Shown here one piece after another: positions 1 to 8,985 of a stretch of 43,274 nt of DNA. The notes under the pieces are model-generated. The model was not told where the DNA came from, did not search any database, and worked only from the letters and a program-made list of their open reading frames with translations. Both the position numbers and the translations under genes were made by a program. This DNA comes from Verrucomicrobiota bacterium (GTDB lineage: Bacteria > Verrucomicrobiota > Verrucomicrobiia > Verrucomicrobiales > DEV007): positions 1 to 43,274 of the forward strand of contig CAUJIH010000048.1 of the NCBI GenBank assembly GCA_963205275.1, written 5' to 3'. Positions within the stretch are counted from its first letter, which is position 1. Each line of letters opens with the position of its first letter.

Positions 1-176
1 AACGGTCTCTTGCAATTAGCGCGCCGCCGGGCCAGGGGATATCGCTGCTTCCGCAACTTTCGCTCAATTGCTTACTGGATTGCTGGAAGGCTTGTTCTAA
101 GGAACAATATTGCCTTTACCCACTAAGTTTCCGACAGAGCCTTTTTGATAAACGTCATAGGGCAGTCAAATCTGCG

Positions 177-521
177 ATGAAGGTGCGAGAACGATTATGC
201 AATTATCTTGTATCTGCCTCGCGTCAGGAATTTTCTTTGGATGACATGAGGGATTTGGCAAGAGAATTGGTTAAATTTCTTAAAAATTGCGATGCTGCTG
301 GTGTTACCCCCGATGAGTTATTTATTACTAAGGAAGCCCAGCGTAATCTTAATGAGATATACGAATCGTTAGTGAACTTCAATTACGAAGTAGCGGAAAA
401 ACAAGGGTTAACGTACGATCTGCCTCCTCTTATTGAAGGGGATGCTACTGCCTTATGGCGTCAATTATCCGAGCAGCTAACCAAACAAGCGACTTTAGTT
501 GGCACAGCAACCAGAGACTAA
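177..521 (+). CDS. Hypothetical protein, 114 aa
   Basis: I do not recognise this protein. It is a small, soluble, probably mostly helical protein rich in Leu, Glu, Asn and Gln, with no signal peptide, membrane segment or cysteine motif visible. The reading frame is open from the ATG to a TAA pair, but there is no clear ribosome binding site. Its bases are noticeably richer in A and T than the genes from 641 onwards, with codons such as TTA, AAT and ATT common, which suggests a different origin. It stands alone upstream of the SDR gene, with about 120 bases between them. Confidence 0.6.
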   Translation: MKVRERLCNYLVSASRQEFSLDDMRDLARELVKFLKNCDAAGVTPDELFITKEAQRNLNEIYESLVNFNYEVAEKQGLTYDLPPLIEGDATALWRQLSEQLTKQATLVGTATRD

Positions 522-562
522 TAAGCCAGCACTGATAATCCGCTACCCGCCCCCCGGCGTCC

Positions 563-590
563 TTGACTGGAAGCTTCATTCGTGTAGCAT
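563..590 (+). promoter_or_regulatory. Candidate sigma70-type promoter upstream of the SDR gene
   Basis: A TTGACT box at 563-568 is followed after 16 bases by TAGCAT at 585-590, about 50 bases before the SDR start. A 6-base inverted repeat (CTTCAT at 574-579, ATGAAG at 589-594) overlaps the -10 box and could be an operator. This is a by-eye match only. Confidence 0.35.
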
Positions 591-640
591 GAAGTCGTGC
601 TTGCGCCCCCGGTGGCGGGTGCCAGGCCAGTAAATGATCG

Positions 641-1411
641 ATGAATTCTGAGGAAAATACGAAAGTTGCCCTAGTGACGGGTGCGAGTAAGGGCGTCGGA
701 CGTGGGATCGCCTACGGATTGGCAGAGGCTGGATGGGATCTGGTGGTGAATTACCACAGTGACCTGGAGGGAGCAGAGGAAACCAAGCGTGAAATCGAGC
801 AGCGCGGACGCCGTTGTTTGATCGCCCCTGGCGACGTGGGGATGAAGGGCGATGTGGATGCGATGTTCGCCACGATCATGGAGGATTACGGTCGTCTCGA
901 TTGTCTGGTGAACAATGCGGGGTGCCAGACTTGGTCCCCTCTTCTGGAGATGGCCGAGGAGGACTGGGATCGCACCCTCCGGACGAATCTCAAAGGCTGT
1001 TTTCTCTGCACGCAGGCGGCGGGTCGAATCATGCGTGATTCGCAGTGCGGCGGGGTGATCATCAATATCGGCTCCGGTGCGAATAGTCGTCCTTTCCCTA
1101 ATCTGTCGGGGTACTGCGCATCAAAGGGTGGGATCGACCAGTTCACGCGAGTGAGTGCGGTCGAATTGGGACCCCACGGTATCCGAGTGAATTGTGTCGC
1201 TCCTGGCGCGATTGAAATTGAACGGACGCGCGAGGAATCTCCCGATTATGCTGCGTCATGGTCGCCGTTTACTCCGCTCGGTCGAGTGGGGGTGCCGAAG
1301 GATGTCGCTCAGGCGGTGGTTTATCTGGCGGGTGAAGGAGCTGATTTTATCACCGGGCAGACGCTCTATGTGGACGGCGGACTCTGGACTAGTACGCACT
1401 GGGCTTATTAA
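641..1411 (+). CDS. SDR family NAD(P)-dependent oxidoreductase (3-oxoacyl-ACP reductase-like)
   Basis: This is a classical short-chain dehydrogenase/reductase of 256 residues, the usual family length. The cofactor-binding TGASKGVG motif is at residues 13-20, NNAG at 91-94, a structural Asn near 116, the catalytic Ser near 145, and the Tyr158/Lys162 pair in YCASK. The C-terminal part contains the PG loop and a DGG motif near the end. The family reduces or oxidises carbonyl/hydroxyl groups in the cytoplasm. Close resemblance to FabG-like and glucose-dehydrogenase-like members does not fix the substrate. The gene is not next to acpP, so a fatty-acid role is not implied by position. It is followed after about 90 bases by mfd on the same strand. 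Confidence 0.93.
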   Translation: MNSEENTKVALVTGASKGVGRGIAYGLAEAGWDLVVNYHSDLEGAEETKREIEQRGRRCLIAPGDVGMKGDVDAMFATIMEDYGRLDCLVNNAGCQTWSPLLEMAEEDWDRTLRTNLKGCFLCTQAAGRIMRDSQCGGVIINIGSGANSRPFPNLSGYCASKGGIDQFTRVSAVELGPHGIRVNCVAPGAIEIERTREESPDYAASWSPFTPLGRVGVPKDVAQAVVYLAGEGADFITGQTLYVDGGLWTSTHWAY

Positions 1412-1498
1412 TCCCTGAGCGCAGCGAGAGGCGGATCCACAGATTGAGAGCGGAAAAGCAGTTTCTCGTACTGTGGTTTTCGACTACTGTTCTCGCCC

Positions 1499-4400
1499 TT
1501 GAGCAGGCGTGCTGGAAATACGGAGGCATTCGACCTCGTGGCGTCCTCACTGAGGAAGAGTCGTCGCCTTTCCTCTGTGTGGGATGGAGTGTGCTCGGCG
1601 ACGAGGAAGTCACCCCTGATGATCGAGTCTGTCGCAGAGCCTGGTCAGCCCCTCTACATCGCGGCGCTGATCACGGCTTGGCGGGAGGCGGGAAGACTGG
1701 ATTCCACCGTCTGGGTCCTGTGCTCCCAGATGAAGGCGCAGGAGGTGATGCAGACGGAACTGAGCTTCTGGGGCCAGGATGCTCTCTTTTTGCCGGAAAG
1801 CGAATGGGAAGACTTCGAGGACGCCCTTTCCGATCCAGAGGCGACCGCGGAGCGATTGTCTGTGCTAAAGGAACTCTCTGAATCAGCCGCTAGCGGAGGT
1901 GGAACTGTCGTAGTGCTGACAGCAGACTCAGTGGAGGAAGAGGCTCCTGCGCCCGGTGCTCTGACGCAAAAGACGCGTGTTCTGCGCGTGGGGGAAACTC
2001 TCGATCTCTCAGAATTCGTCAATCTTTTGGACCAGGCTGGATACGAGCGCTCACCCATGGTGGTGCAGCGCGGGCAATATGCGTTGCGTGGGGGAATTGT
2101 AGATTTGTTCTCTTGGCAGACCTTGTATCCGGTGCGGATCGAGCTGTTCGATGAAGAAATCGAGTCAATGCGGGAGTTTGACGTCGATGCGCAGACTTCT
2201 GTCGGCGGGATTGCCTCGTGCGAGGTGCTGCTGAGTGAGGCGGAACTAGAGATCTCGGCTCGTGTAGCGGATTACGTCGGACGCGATGATCTAGTCATCG
2301 CTGTGGACTGTGTGAGTGAGAGAGCGCAAGTCGTCGTGCGCTCAGACTCGTCGGCGGAGATTGAGGAAGAAGGAGAGGTCGAAGACATCGATGGGGCCTG
2401 CTACGAGAATCCTCTCGGCGAATTTGGCGCTGGTGATTTCATCATGCAGGAAGTTCGGCGCGAGTCCTTTGTCCGTCAGTTGGGGGAGTGGAGAAAGCAG
2501 AAATGGACAGTGCTGATGTCTTTTCACTCCGAAGGAGAGCGCATTCGTTTCGAGGAGTTAGAGCTAGGCAAGTCTTGGAAGAAGGATTTCGTCAAACCGG
2601 CGATTGGCTCTCTCAGTCGCGGTTTCGTCATTCCCGATGCAAAGCTGGCGATCCTGAGCGATGCAGAGATCTTCGGGCGCTATCAAAATCAGAGGACACA
2701 GCGTCGCTACCTAGCTGCGCGTGAGGCTCGCGTAGGACAGGCAGTATCGGATCTGCGGGAGTATGATTACGGCGACTTGGTGGTGCATGTCGGATACGGA
2801 ATCGGAAAGTTTCGCGGCATCCGGAATAAGGAAACGCGGGAAGGGAGCGAGGAAGTGCTGGAGATCGAATACGCGGACTCGGCTCGGCTATACGTGCCGC
2901 TGGATCAGGCGCATCTAGTATCGCGCTACGTGGGAACGGGAAAGGGAGCGCCCAAGCTGTCCGCTCTGGGTGACAAGCGGTGGCAGCGGACGCGGGATAA
3001 GGCAGAGAAGTCGATTCGCGATTATGCGGGAGAGTTGCTTTCCATTCAGGCCCAGCGATCCATGCGCAGAGGCTTCGGACACATTCCTGACAACAAGTGG
3101 CAGTGGGAGTTCGAGCACGCTTTCATCTATCGTGAGACCCCGGACCAGCTCCGGGCGATCACCGAGACGAAGCGCGATATGGAGGACCCGAAAGCGATGG
3201 ATCGCCTGATCTGTGGCGACGTGGGCTTCGGGAAGACAGAGGTAGCGATACGGGCGGCTTTCAAGGCGGTCATGTCAGGAAAGCAGGTCATCATACTCGC
3301 CCCTACCACCGTTCTGGCGGAGCAGCATTACAGAAACTTTCGCGAGCGCATGTCTGCCTTTCCGATCCGGATCGAGATCATGAGTCGCTATCGCACGCAC
3401 GCTGAGCAGCGAGAGACGCTGAAAAATCTTCTCTCGGGGGAGACCGATATCGTCGTGGGCACCCATCGGGTGATCTCGAAAGATGTCGTCTGCCGTGATT
3501 TAGGACTGGTGGTGATCGATGAGGAGCAGCGCTTCGGAGTCCAGCACAAGGAGCGCTTTAAGCAAATGTGGCGCTTTGTGGACGTGCTGACGCTCTCTGC
3601 GACGCCGATTCCACGCACGCTGTATCTCTCGCTGATGGGAGTGCGGGAAATGTCAGTGATCGACACGCCCCCTCCGAATCGACGCGCAGTTGCGACGACA
3701 GTCTGCCCCTACGATGAGCGCGTAATCCGCACGGCCATCGAGAAGGAGCTGGCAAGACAGGGGCAGGTTTTCTTTCTTCACAATCGGGTGAAATCGATCG
3801 AGGGGATGAAGCGCCGCATCCAGGACTTGGTGCCTTCCGCTCGTGTGGAGGTCGGTCATGGACAGATGGAAAGTGATCAACTGGAGGACGTGATGAGTCG
3901 CTTCATCCGGCATGAGTTCGACGTTCTGGTATGCACGACGATTATCGAAAGCGGAGTCGATATTCCAAACGCGAATACGATCATCATTGATCGAGCGGAT
4001 CGCTTCGGTCTGGCTGATCTGTATCAGATTCGAGGGCGGGTGGGGCGCTCTGATCGCCGAGCCTATGCCTATCTTCTACTGCCTCCTGGCATCCTGACGA
4101 CAGGAAACGCGCGAAAGAGGATCAATGCGATCAAACAGTATTCCTCTCTGGGGGCAGGATTCCGCATCGCAATGCGTGATCTGGAAATCCGGGGCGCTGG
4201 AAATCTTCTCGGTACGCAGCAGAGCGGCCACATTGCGGCGATTGGGTTTGACTTATACTGCCAGCTACTGAAGCAATCAGTGGCGAAACTCAAGGGCGAG
4301 GCTGTGGCGGACCGCGCTGATCTCGCGATCCGAATCGACTTTCTCTGCACGAATGAAGCCATCTGGGAAAAAGGGTCGACTCAGGGCCTCCCGGCCTTTA

Positions 4401-4735
4401 TTCCTGCCGACTACATGCCCGAGGCGCGGCTGCGCATCACGGCCTACCGCGAGCTGGCCGAAGCGACGAAGCCGGAGGTGATCGAGGCGTTGCGTGCCGC
4501 CTGGCAGGATCGCTTCGGTGCACTGCCTCCAGCAGTGAATCATCTGCTGACCTTCAATGAAATCAGGATTCGGGCCTCGCAGAAAGGGTGTAGTGTGCTG
4601 GACGTCCGCGACCGCAAGCTGCAATTGATGCGCAACGGAAAGTATTATCAAATAAACGGAAAGTTTCCCCGTCTAATAGGAGATAACGAAGAGGAGTGGC
4701 TTGAGTCCGCGCTCGACTGGATCGAGGGTCTGTGA
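1499..4735 (+). CDS. mfd: Transcription-repair coupling factor (Mfd)
   Basis: Mfd recognises RNA polymerase stalled at DNA lesions, pushes it off with its translocase and recruits UvrA. The order of domains fits the family: a UvrB-like N-terminal part with a GGIVDLFSW motif near residue 198, the RNA-polymerase interaction (CarD-like) domain starting with YDYGDLVVHVGYG near 421, helicase motor with Walker A GDVGFGKT near 573, DEEQ box near 674, SATPIPRT near 700, motif VI GRVGRS near 850, the TRG region with EIRGAGNLLG near 895, and the C-terminal TRCF domain. At 1078 residues it is slightly shorter than the E. coli enzyme. The start is uncertain: the longest frame begins with TTG at 1499. GTG at 1538 and ATG at 1619 are alternatives, but the ATG would remove part of the N-terminal domain. 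Confidence 0.97.
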   Translation: MSRRAGNTEAFDLVASSLRKSRRLSSVWDGVCSATRKSPLMIESVAEPGQPLYIAALITAWREAGRLDSTVWVLCSQMKAQEVMQTELSFWGQDALFLPESEWEDFEDALSDPEATAERLSVLKELSESAASGGGTVVVLTADSVEEEAPAPGALTQKTRVLRVGETLDLSEFVNLLDQAGYERSPMVVQRGQYALRGGIVDLFSWQTLYPVRIELFDEEIESMREFDVDAQTSVGGIASCEVLLSEAELEISARVADYVGRDDLVIAVDCVSERAQVVVRSDSSAEIEEEGEVEDIDGACYENPLGEFGAGDFIMQEVRRESFVRQLGEWRKQKWTVLMSFHSEGERIRFEELELGKSWKKDFVKPAIGSLSRGFVIPDAKLAILSDAEIFGRYQNQRTQRRYLAAREARVGQAVSDLREYDYGDLVVHVGYGIGKFRGIRNKETREGSEEVLEIEYADSARLYVPLDQAHLVSRYVGTGKGAPKLSALGDKRWQRTRDKAEKSIRDYAGELLSIQAQRSMRRGFGHIPDNKWQWEFEHAFIYRETPDQLRAITETKRDMEDPKAMDRLICGDVGFGKTEVAIRAAFKAVMSGKQVIILAPTTVLAEQHYRNFRERMSAFPIRIEIMSRYRTHAEQRETLKNLLSGETDIVVGTHRVISKDVVCRDLGLVVIDEEQRFGVQHKERFKQMWRFVDVLTLSATPIPRTLYLSLMGVREMSVIDTPPPNRRAVATTVCPYDERVIRTAIEKELARQGQVFFLHNRVKSIEGMKRRIQDLVPSARVEVGHGQMESDQLEDVMSRFIRHEFDVLVCTTIIESGVDIPNANTIIIDRADRFGLADLYQIRGRVGRSDRRAYAYLLLPPGILTTGNARKRINAIKQYSSLGAGFRIAMRDLEIRGAGNLLGTQQSGHIAAIGFDLYCQLLKQSVAKLKGEAVADRADLAIRIDFLCTNEAIWEKGSTQGLPAFIPADYMPEARLRITAYRELAEATKPEVIEALRAAWQDRFGALPPAVNHLLTFNEIRIRASQKGCSVLDVRDRKLQLMRNGKYYQINGKFPRLIGDNEEEWLESALDWIEGL

Positions 4736-4763
4736 GATATTAGCGCCCCTTCCATCGACGATC

Positions 4764-5762
4764 ATGAAGAAAAGACCAGTTATTTTCGGCCGCCTGCTCG
4801 CCATGACACTGACGAGCCTCCTCCTGTTGCGCTTAGAAGCGGCACCGATCGAACTCAATCGCATCCGGGCCGTGGTTAATAGCGAGCCGATCACGCAGAC
4901 CATGGTGGACCAGACCGTGCAGATGCATGTGCAGATGTGGCTGATGGGAAACAAAGGCATGGTGAATAAAGCAGAGGCGGAGAGGGAAATCCGGAAGATG
5001 GAGGCGACGGCATTGGAGGACCTGATTGATCGGAATTTAATCCTCAGTGAATTCAAGAAACTGGGTGGACAGATCAAGGATCAGTATGTCGATGAGGCCG
5101 TGAATAAGTTCGTCGCCGACCGTTTCAAAGGAGATAAAACTGCCTTTGCCGCAGAGTTGAAGAAATCGGGCATGACGATCGCCCAGTTCCGGGACATCCA
5201 ACGAGATCAGATCGCGATCCAGGCACTACGCTCCAAGCACGGTGGTGAGGAAAACGTACCGAACACGCCTTGGGAAAAGAAGGCGAAATACAATGAAATC
5301 AAAGGTCAGTTCGCATCAGAAGGCACTCCGAAAGTGCGCATCATCTCTATCCCGAAGCAGACTCCCGAAAGCGGCCTCGACGCTCAGAAAAAGGTTTTGG
5401 AGAATGTAATGGGACAACTACGGAGCGGAGGGAGCTTTTCGGACCTTGCGAAAAAGTACTCAACCGACAGCTTCGCCAGCAAGGGCGGCTATGTCGGTAC
5501 GCTCGGGAAGGATGAATTGAACGAGGGACTGACACGAGTCGCTTACTCTCTTCCAACTGGACAGATCAGCCAGCCGCTGGACAGTGGAATTAACTGGCAC
5601 ATTCTGAAAGTCGAGGAGCGCGTAGGGCAGAAGACTCCTTCCTTCGACGAATTGGAAGGGGAGATCGATAAGCGACTCACGGCAGAGAAGCGCAACAAGA
5701 CTCTGGACACTTGGCTGAAAATGCTGCGGCGAGACGCCAACGTCCGCATCTACAACGACTAG
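4764..5762 (+). CDS. Periplasmic peptidyl-prolyl cis-trans isomerase, SurA/PpiC type
   Basis: A secreted chaperone/foldase of 332 residues that would help outer-membrane or periplasmic proteins fold. The ATG at 4764 is chosen because it opens a typical signal peptide (two Lys and an Arg, then a Leu-rich stretch ending before AAPIELN). The frame itself extends upstream into mfd. The N-terminal region (about 30-160) resembles the SurA N-domain with the characteristic VNSEPIT start. A single rotamase (parvulin) domain lies at about 165-290 with the SDLAKKYSTD and GGYVGTLG signatures. Many SurA proteins have two rotamase domains; only one is seen here. It starts 28 bases after mfd, so the two are probably co-transcribed. 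It converges with recG, the stops being only 5 bases apart. Confidence 0.9.
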   Translation: MKKRPVIFGRLLAMTLTSLLLLRLEAAPIELNRIRAVVNSEPITQTMVDQTVQMHVQMWLMGNKGMVNKAEAEREIRKMEATALEDLIDRNLILSEFKKLGGQIKDQYVDEAVNKFVADRFKGDKTAFAAELKKSGMTIAQFRDIQRDQIAIQALRSKHGGEENVPNTPWEKKAKYNEIKGQFASEGTPKVRIISIPKQTPESGLDAQKKVLENVMGQLRSGGSFSDLAKKYSTDSFASKGGYVGTLGKDELNEGLTRVAYSLPTGQISQPLDSGINWHILKVEERVGQKTPSFDELEGEIDKRLTAEKRNKTLDTWLKMLRRDANVRIYND

Positions 5763-5767
5763 TCCGT

Positions 5768-7801
5768 CTAAGTCTCTCGTGCGGCGATAGATTCGGCGAT
5801 CTTTCGCGCTAGCAGCACCAGCTTCGTATCGCCCAACAGATCGGCAAAAAGCAGGTCGGGCAGGCCGCTCTGCACTGTGCCGAGCACTTCCCCTGGGCCA
5901 CGCTGACGCAAGTCCTCCTCCGCGATACGAAATCCGTCGCTGGTTTCTTCCAAGATGCGGAGTCGCTCAGAGGACTCAGGTTTCTCGGGATCGATTAGCA
6001 GCACGCAGTAGCTTTTGTGCTCCCCTCGACCGATGCGGCCCCGCAGTTGGTGGAGTTGCGCTAGGCCGAAGCGTTCGGCGTGATAGATCAGCATCGTGTT
6101 CGCATTCGGCACATCGACGCCTACTTCGATTACGGTGGTGGCCACGAGAGCACCGACCTGACCCTGTCGAAAGCCGGACATGACCCTGTCCTTTTCCTCC
6201 GGCGGCATTTTCCCATGTAAAAGTCCGACAGAATAGCCCTCCAGACGCTTTTCCCATTCGGTGTAGGCGGCGGTGGCAGCTCCGATCGCGAGCTTTTCGG
6301 ACTCCTCGATCAAGGGATAGACGATATAAATCTGCCGTCCTTCCTGGAGCTGTTTTCGGGCAAACTCGGCGGCGGCGTCTGTTTGTGTAATCGAGCGAAT
6401 TCCTGTAATCAAGCGTCCACGCCCCGGCGGGGCTTCGTCGAGAATCGATACGTCGAGATCGCCGTAGATCGAGAGCGTCAGTGTCCTAGGAATGGGAGTC
6501 GCTGACATCACCAGTACTTCTACGGCATCTCCTAGTCCCGCCAGTGCCTCGCGCTGAGCCACGCCGAACTTGTGTTGCTCGTCGATTACAGCCAGACCTA
6601 ATCCTTTCTCAAATGTAGCGCGACCGCGAAACAAAGCGTGCGTCCCGACCGTGAGCGTGCCGTAGCGACTCATGTCAGGGGCAGCGAACAGCGGCAGATC
6701 TCCCGTGTCATCGTCGCGGGTGCCTGTCAGCAGACGAATGCGGAGTTCCAGGGGCTCGAACCATTTCCGAAAAGTGGAAAAGTGCTGCTCTGCCAACAGT
6801 TGAGTTGGAGCCATCAGAGCGACATCACTCCCTGATTCCATTACCAGTAGAGCCGCCGCAGCAGCGACGAGAGTTTTCCCTGATCCCACGTCCCCCTGGA
6901 GGAGGCGTGACATGGGAGACGCTACGGCGAGATCGGCACGAATTTCTTCAATGGATCGCGATTGAGCACCCGTGGGAGAAAAAGGGAGATTGTCGAGAAA
7001 GCGCCTCAGGAGATCGCCCGATCCCTCCCGTGCCTTTCCGCCACTGGCGCGAACCGCCGCACGGCGCTCCAGAAGCCGGGTCTGCAAATTCACGAACTCC
7101 TCTAGGGCCAATCGACGACGAGCGGGCAGCAGTGCTTCCATCGTCGCCGGATAATGCAGCGTCCGCAGGTTTTCCGAGCGAGTCGTCCCTCCCGCTGCCT
7201 TCTCCGGGAACCAGTCGGGAAAGGGGTGCTCCGGCATGGCCTGCAGAAGTCGATGGATCAGCGTGCGTAGCGGCTTCTGTCCCACCCCGGAAGCCAGCGG
7301 ATAGACGGGTACGATACGCCCCATGTGTGCCTCGTCGGCCTCCCCATCCTCCTCCACGATTTCGAAATCCGGGTGATCGATCGCGATTCGACGACCACTC
7401 ACCTTCGGCTGGCCATAAAGAACCAGATGCTGTCCGGCTGCGATGAGCTTCGACAGGTAGGGAAGATTGAACCAGCGCAGGATCAGGCGGTTTCCCAGAG
7501 CATCCGCCAGTATCGGTTCGACTGTAGCCTCGAAGCGCCGTTGTGCGCGTCCTCGGCCAAAGAGAGTCTGGCAATCCGTCACCACGACATGAAGACAGAC
7601 CGCCTGGTCCATTCCCGATGTGGGAAAATGGTCGAAATGTGTTCTGTCCTCATGACGGCGCGGGAGGTGCATGAGTGCGTCGCCGACCGTCTCCAGGCCC
7701 AGCTTCTTCAATCCCTCACGCATCCGGCGATCCGTACGCAGGAAGCCCGACGACTCGAGCGGAGTTTCCAGAAAGGATGGCTCGCTGTTGCTGTGCGACA
7801 T
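5768..7801 (-). CDS. recG: ATP-dependent DNA helicase RecG
   Basis: RecG remodels stalled replication forks and branched recombination intermediates. Seen in order: an N-terminal wedge/OB-fold region with the HLPRRHEDRT motif typical of RecG, the superfamily 2 motor with Walker A GDVGSGKT, the DEQHKFG box in place of DEAH, SATPIPRTL, and motif VI RGRIGRGEH. The C-terminal TRG-like motif (RQRGPGEVLGTVQSG) is present. The ATG at 7801 gives 677 residues, normal for the family. It leaves a 16-base gap after the acyltransferase stop. The longer frame from 7876 would overlap that gene and adds residues unlike RecG. It is likely co-transcribed with the acyltransferase gene upstream. Confidence 0.96.
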   Translation of the reverse strand: MSHSNSEPSFLETPLESSGFLRTDRRMREGLKKLGLETVGDALMHLPRRHEDRTHFDHFPTSGMDQAVCLHVVVTDCQTLFGRGRAQRRFEATVEPILADALGNRLILRWFNLPYLSKLIAAGQHLVLYGQPKVSGRRIAIDHPDFEIVEEDGEADEAHMGRIVPVYPLASGVGQKPLRTLIHRLLQAMPEHPFPDWFPEKAAGGTTRSENLRTLHYPATMEALLPARRRLALEEFVNLQTRLLERRAAVRASGGKAREGSGDLLRRFLDNLPFSPTGAQSRSIEEIRADLAVASPMSRLLQGDVGSGKTLVAAAAALLVMESGSDVALMAPTQLLAEQHFSTFRKWFEPLELRIRLLTGTRDDDTGDLPLFAAPDMSRYGTLTVGTHALFRGRATFEKGLGLAVIDEQHKFGVAQREALAGLGDAVEVLVMSATPIPRTLTLSIYGDLDVSILDEAPPGRGRLITGIRSITQTDAAAEFARKQLQEGRQIYIVYPLIEESEKLAIGAATAAYTEWEKRLEGYSVGLLHGKMPPEEKDRVMSGFRQGQVGALVATTVIEVGVDVPNANTMLIYHAERFGLAQLHQLRGRIGRGEHKSYCVLLIDPEKPESSERLRILEETSDGFRIAEEDLRQRGPGEVLGTVQSGLPDLLFADLLGDTKLVLLARKIAESIAARET

Positions 7802-7817
7802 CTTGGGGAGGGGAGAG

Positions 7818-8828
7818 TCAGGAGTCGCGTGAGTCCTCACTTTTCGGCGGAACATTTCTCGATTGTCCCTCGGCACGAGCGATTACCTCGTCGAATGCTT
7901 CGTTTCTCCACGCATAGGATGGATACGATGCTGCGGGATGGGCGGGCAGATAACGCCAATGCTTGTACATCCAGAGCCAGGGTTCCGGATGCTCACGAAT
8001 ATATGGCTCAAATATATCCCAGCAGGCCTGAGCGATGCTGTGTTCATCGTCATCCGGACCAAACACCAGGGGCTGAAAGCCCTTGAGAACATACCGCCCG
8101 TCAGGCATCGGAATGCAGATTCCCGGAATCACCGAGAGCCCCGTGCGCTTCATCAGTTCGGCGTGCAGCGAGGTAACGCAGGTCTTCCGCCCGAAGCATT
8201 CGATAGCAGTGGCTGGCTTCGATGGACGAATCGTCAAATCCGTGAGAAATGCTACGTTACCGCCCCTCTTGAGATTCTTCAGCAGGCGAACGATGGCACC
8301 ACGTTGGGGGATGACTTCGTGACCGGAGCGCTCGCGATTTTTCTTGTAGACCTCCGTTAGGCTCGGATTTCGAAAATCCTGCGCTACGATGGTAAAGTGG
8401 TAGTCACGAAACCCCATGATCAGGGCGATCCACTCGAAATTGCTGTAGTGCGGCGTCACCCAGATCCCCCCGGTTTCGCGTGCATGCTCGATCGCATCCA
8501 TGTCCTCCGCCTCGATCATGCAATAGTCGAGATAATTCTCTCGCGTCAGCCGACTCCCCCAAAACTGGTCGATCACCGTACGAGCGAAGGATCGGTAGGA
8601 ATCGCGGGCGATCCGACGGATTTCCTCTACCGGCTTCTCATCGCCGAAAACTAACCTGAGATTCTCCAGTGCGATGCGCCGCCCTCGACTGTCGAGATGA
8701 AACGCAGTTCCTCCCAACACATTGCCGAGGCCATGAGCCATCCGTCTCGGTAGCAGAGGGATGGAGAAATACAACCACTGCAAACCGAGCCATTCCAGAC
8801 GATAGCGAAAACGCTTCCAGACAGACAT
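7818..8828 (-). CDS. LpxL/HtrB-like lysophospholipid (lipid A) acyltransferase
   Basis: Membrane-associated acyltransferase of the LpxL/HtrB family, which adds secondary acyl chains to lipid A or a related glycolipid on the cytoplasmic face of the inner membrane. The catalytic HX4E motif is visible in TPHYSNFEW about a third of the way in, followed by conserved FLTD and later HPEPWLWMYKHWR, the family's C-terminal signature. An N-terminal hydrophobic segment follows a basic start, as in LpxL. The ATG at 8828 gives 336 residues; a GTG at 8840 is also in frame. The acyl donor and exact acceptor cannot be read from sequence. recG follows 16 bases downstream. Confidence 0.9.
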   Translation of the reverse strand: MSVWKRFRYRLEWLGLQWLYFSIPLLPRRMAHGLGNVLGGTAFHLDSRGRRIALENLRLVFGDEKPVEEIRRIARDSYRSFARTVIDQFWGSRLTRENYLDYCMIEAEDMDAIEHARETGGIWVTPHYSNFEWIALIMGFRDYHFTIVAQDFRNPSLTEVYKKNRERSGHEVIPQRGAIVRLLKNLKRGGNVAFLTDLTIRPSKPATAIECFGRKTCVTSLHAELMKRTGLSVIPGICIPMPDGRYVLKGFQPLVFGPDDDEHSIAQACWDIFEPYIREHPEPWLWMYKHWRYLPAHPAASYPSYAWRNEAFDEVIARAEGQSRNVPPKSEDSRDS

Positions 8829-8985
8829 ACGCACTTGCACGGTGCGCCTCAGAGATCACTTCGGCAAGTCTCGATTCTTCTCTGTGCGAATCCGCAGTTG
8901 TAAAGATAGATCATGATACAGTCCGACTTCGAGAGTCAGTGAGAGGATGAAAGCTCATGCTCTCCACGTCCGATAACGCATCCGT

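Noticed and set aside
6805..7574. Long open frames on both strands inside recG (about 210 codons)
   Set aside because: They lie within the recG coding sequence, have skewed Arg/Pro/Ser composition and no family signature; they are shadows of a GC-rich gene.
7325..8086. A 253-codon plus-strand frame across the recG/acyltransferase junction
   Set aside because: It is antisense to two well supported genes and shows no domain pattern.
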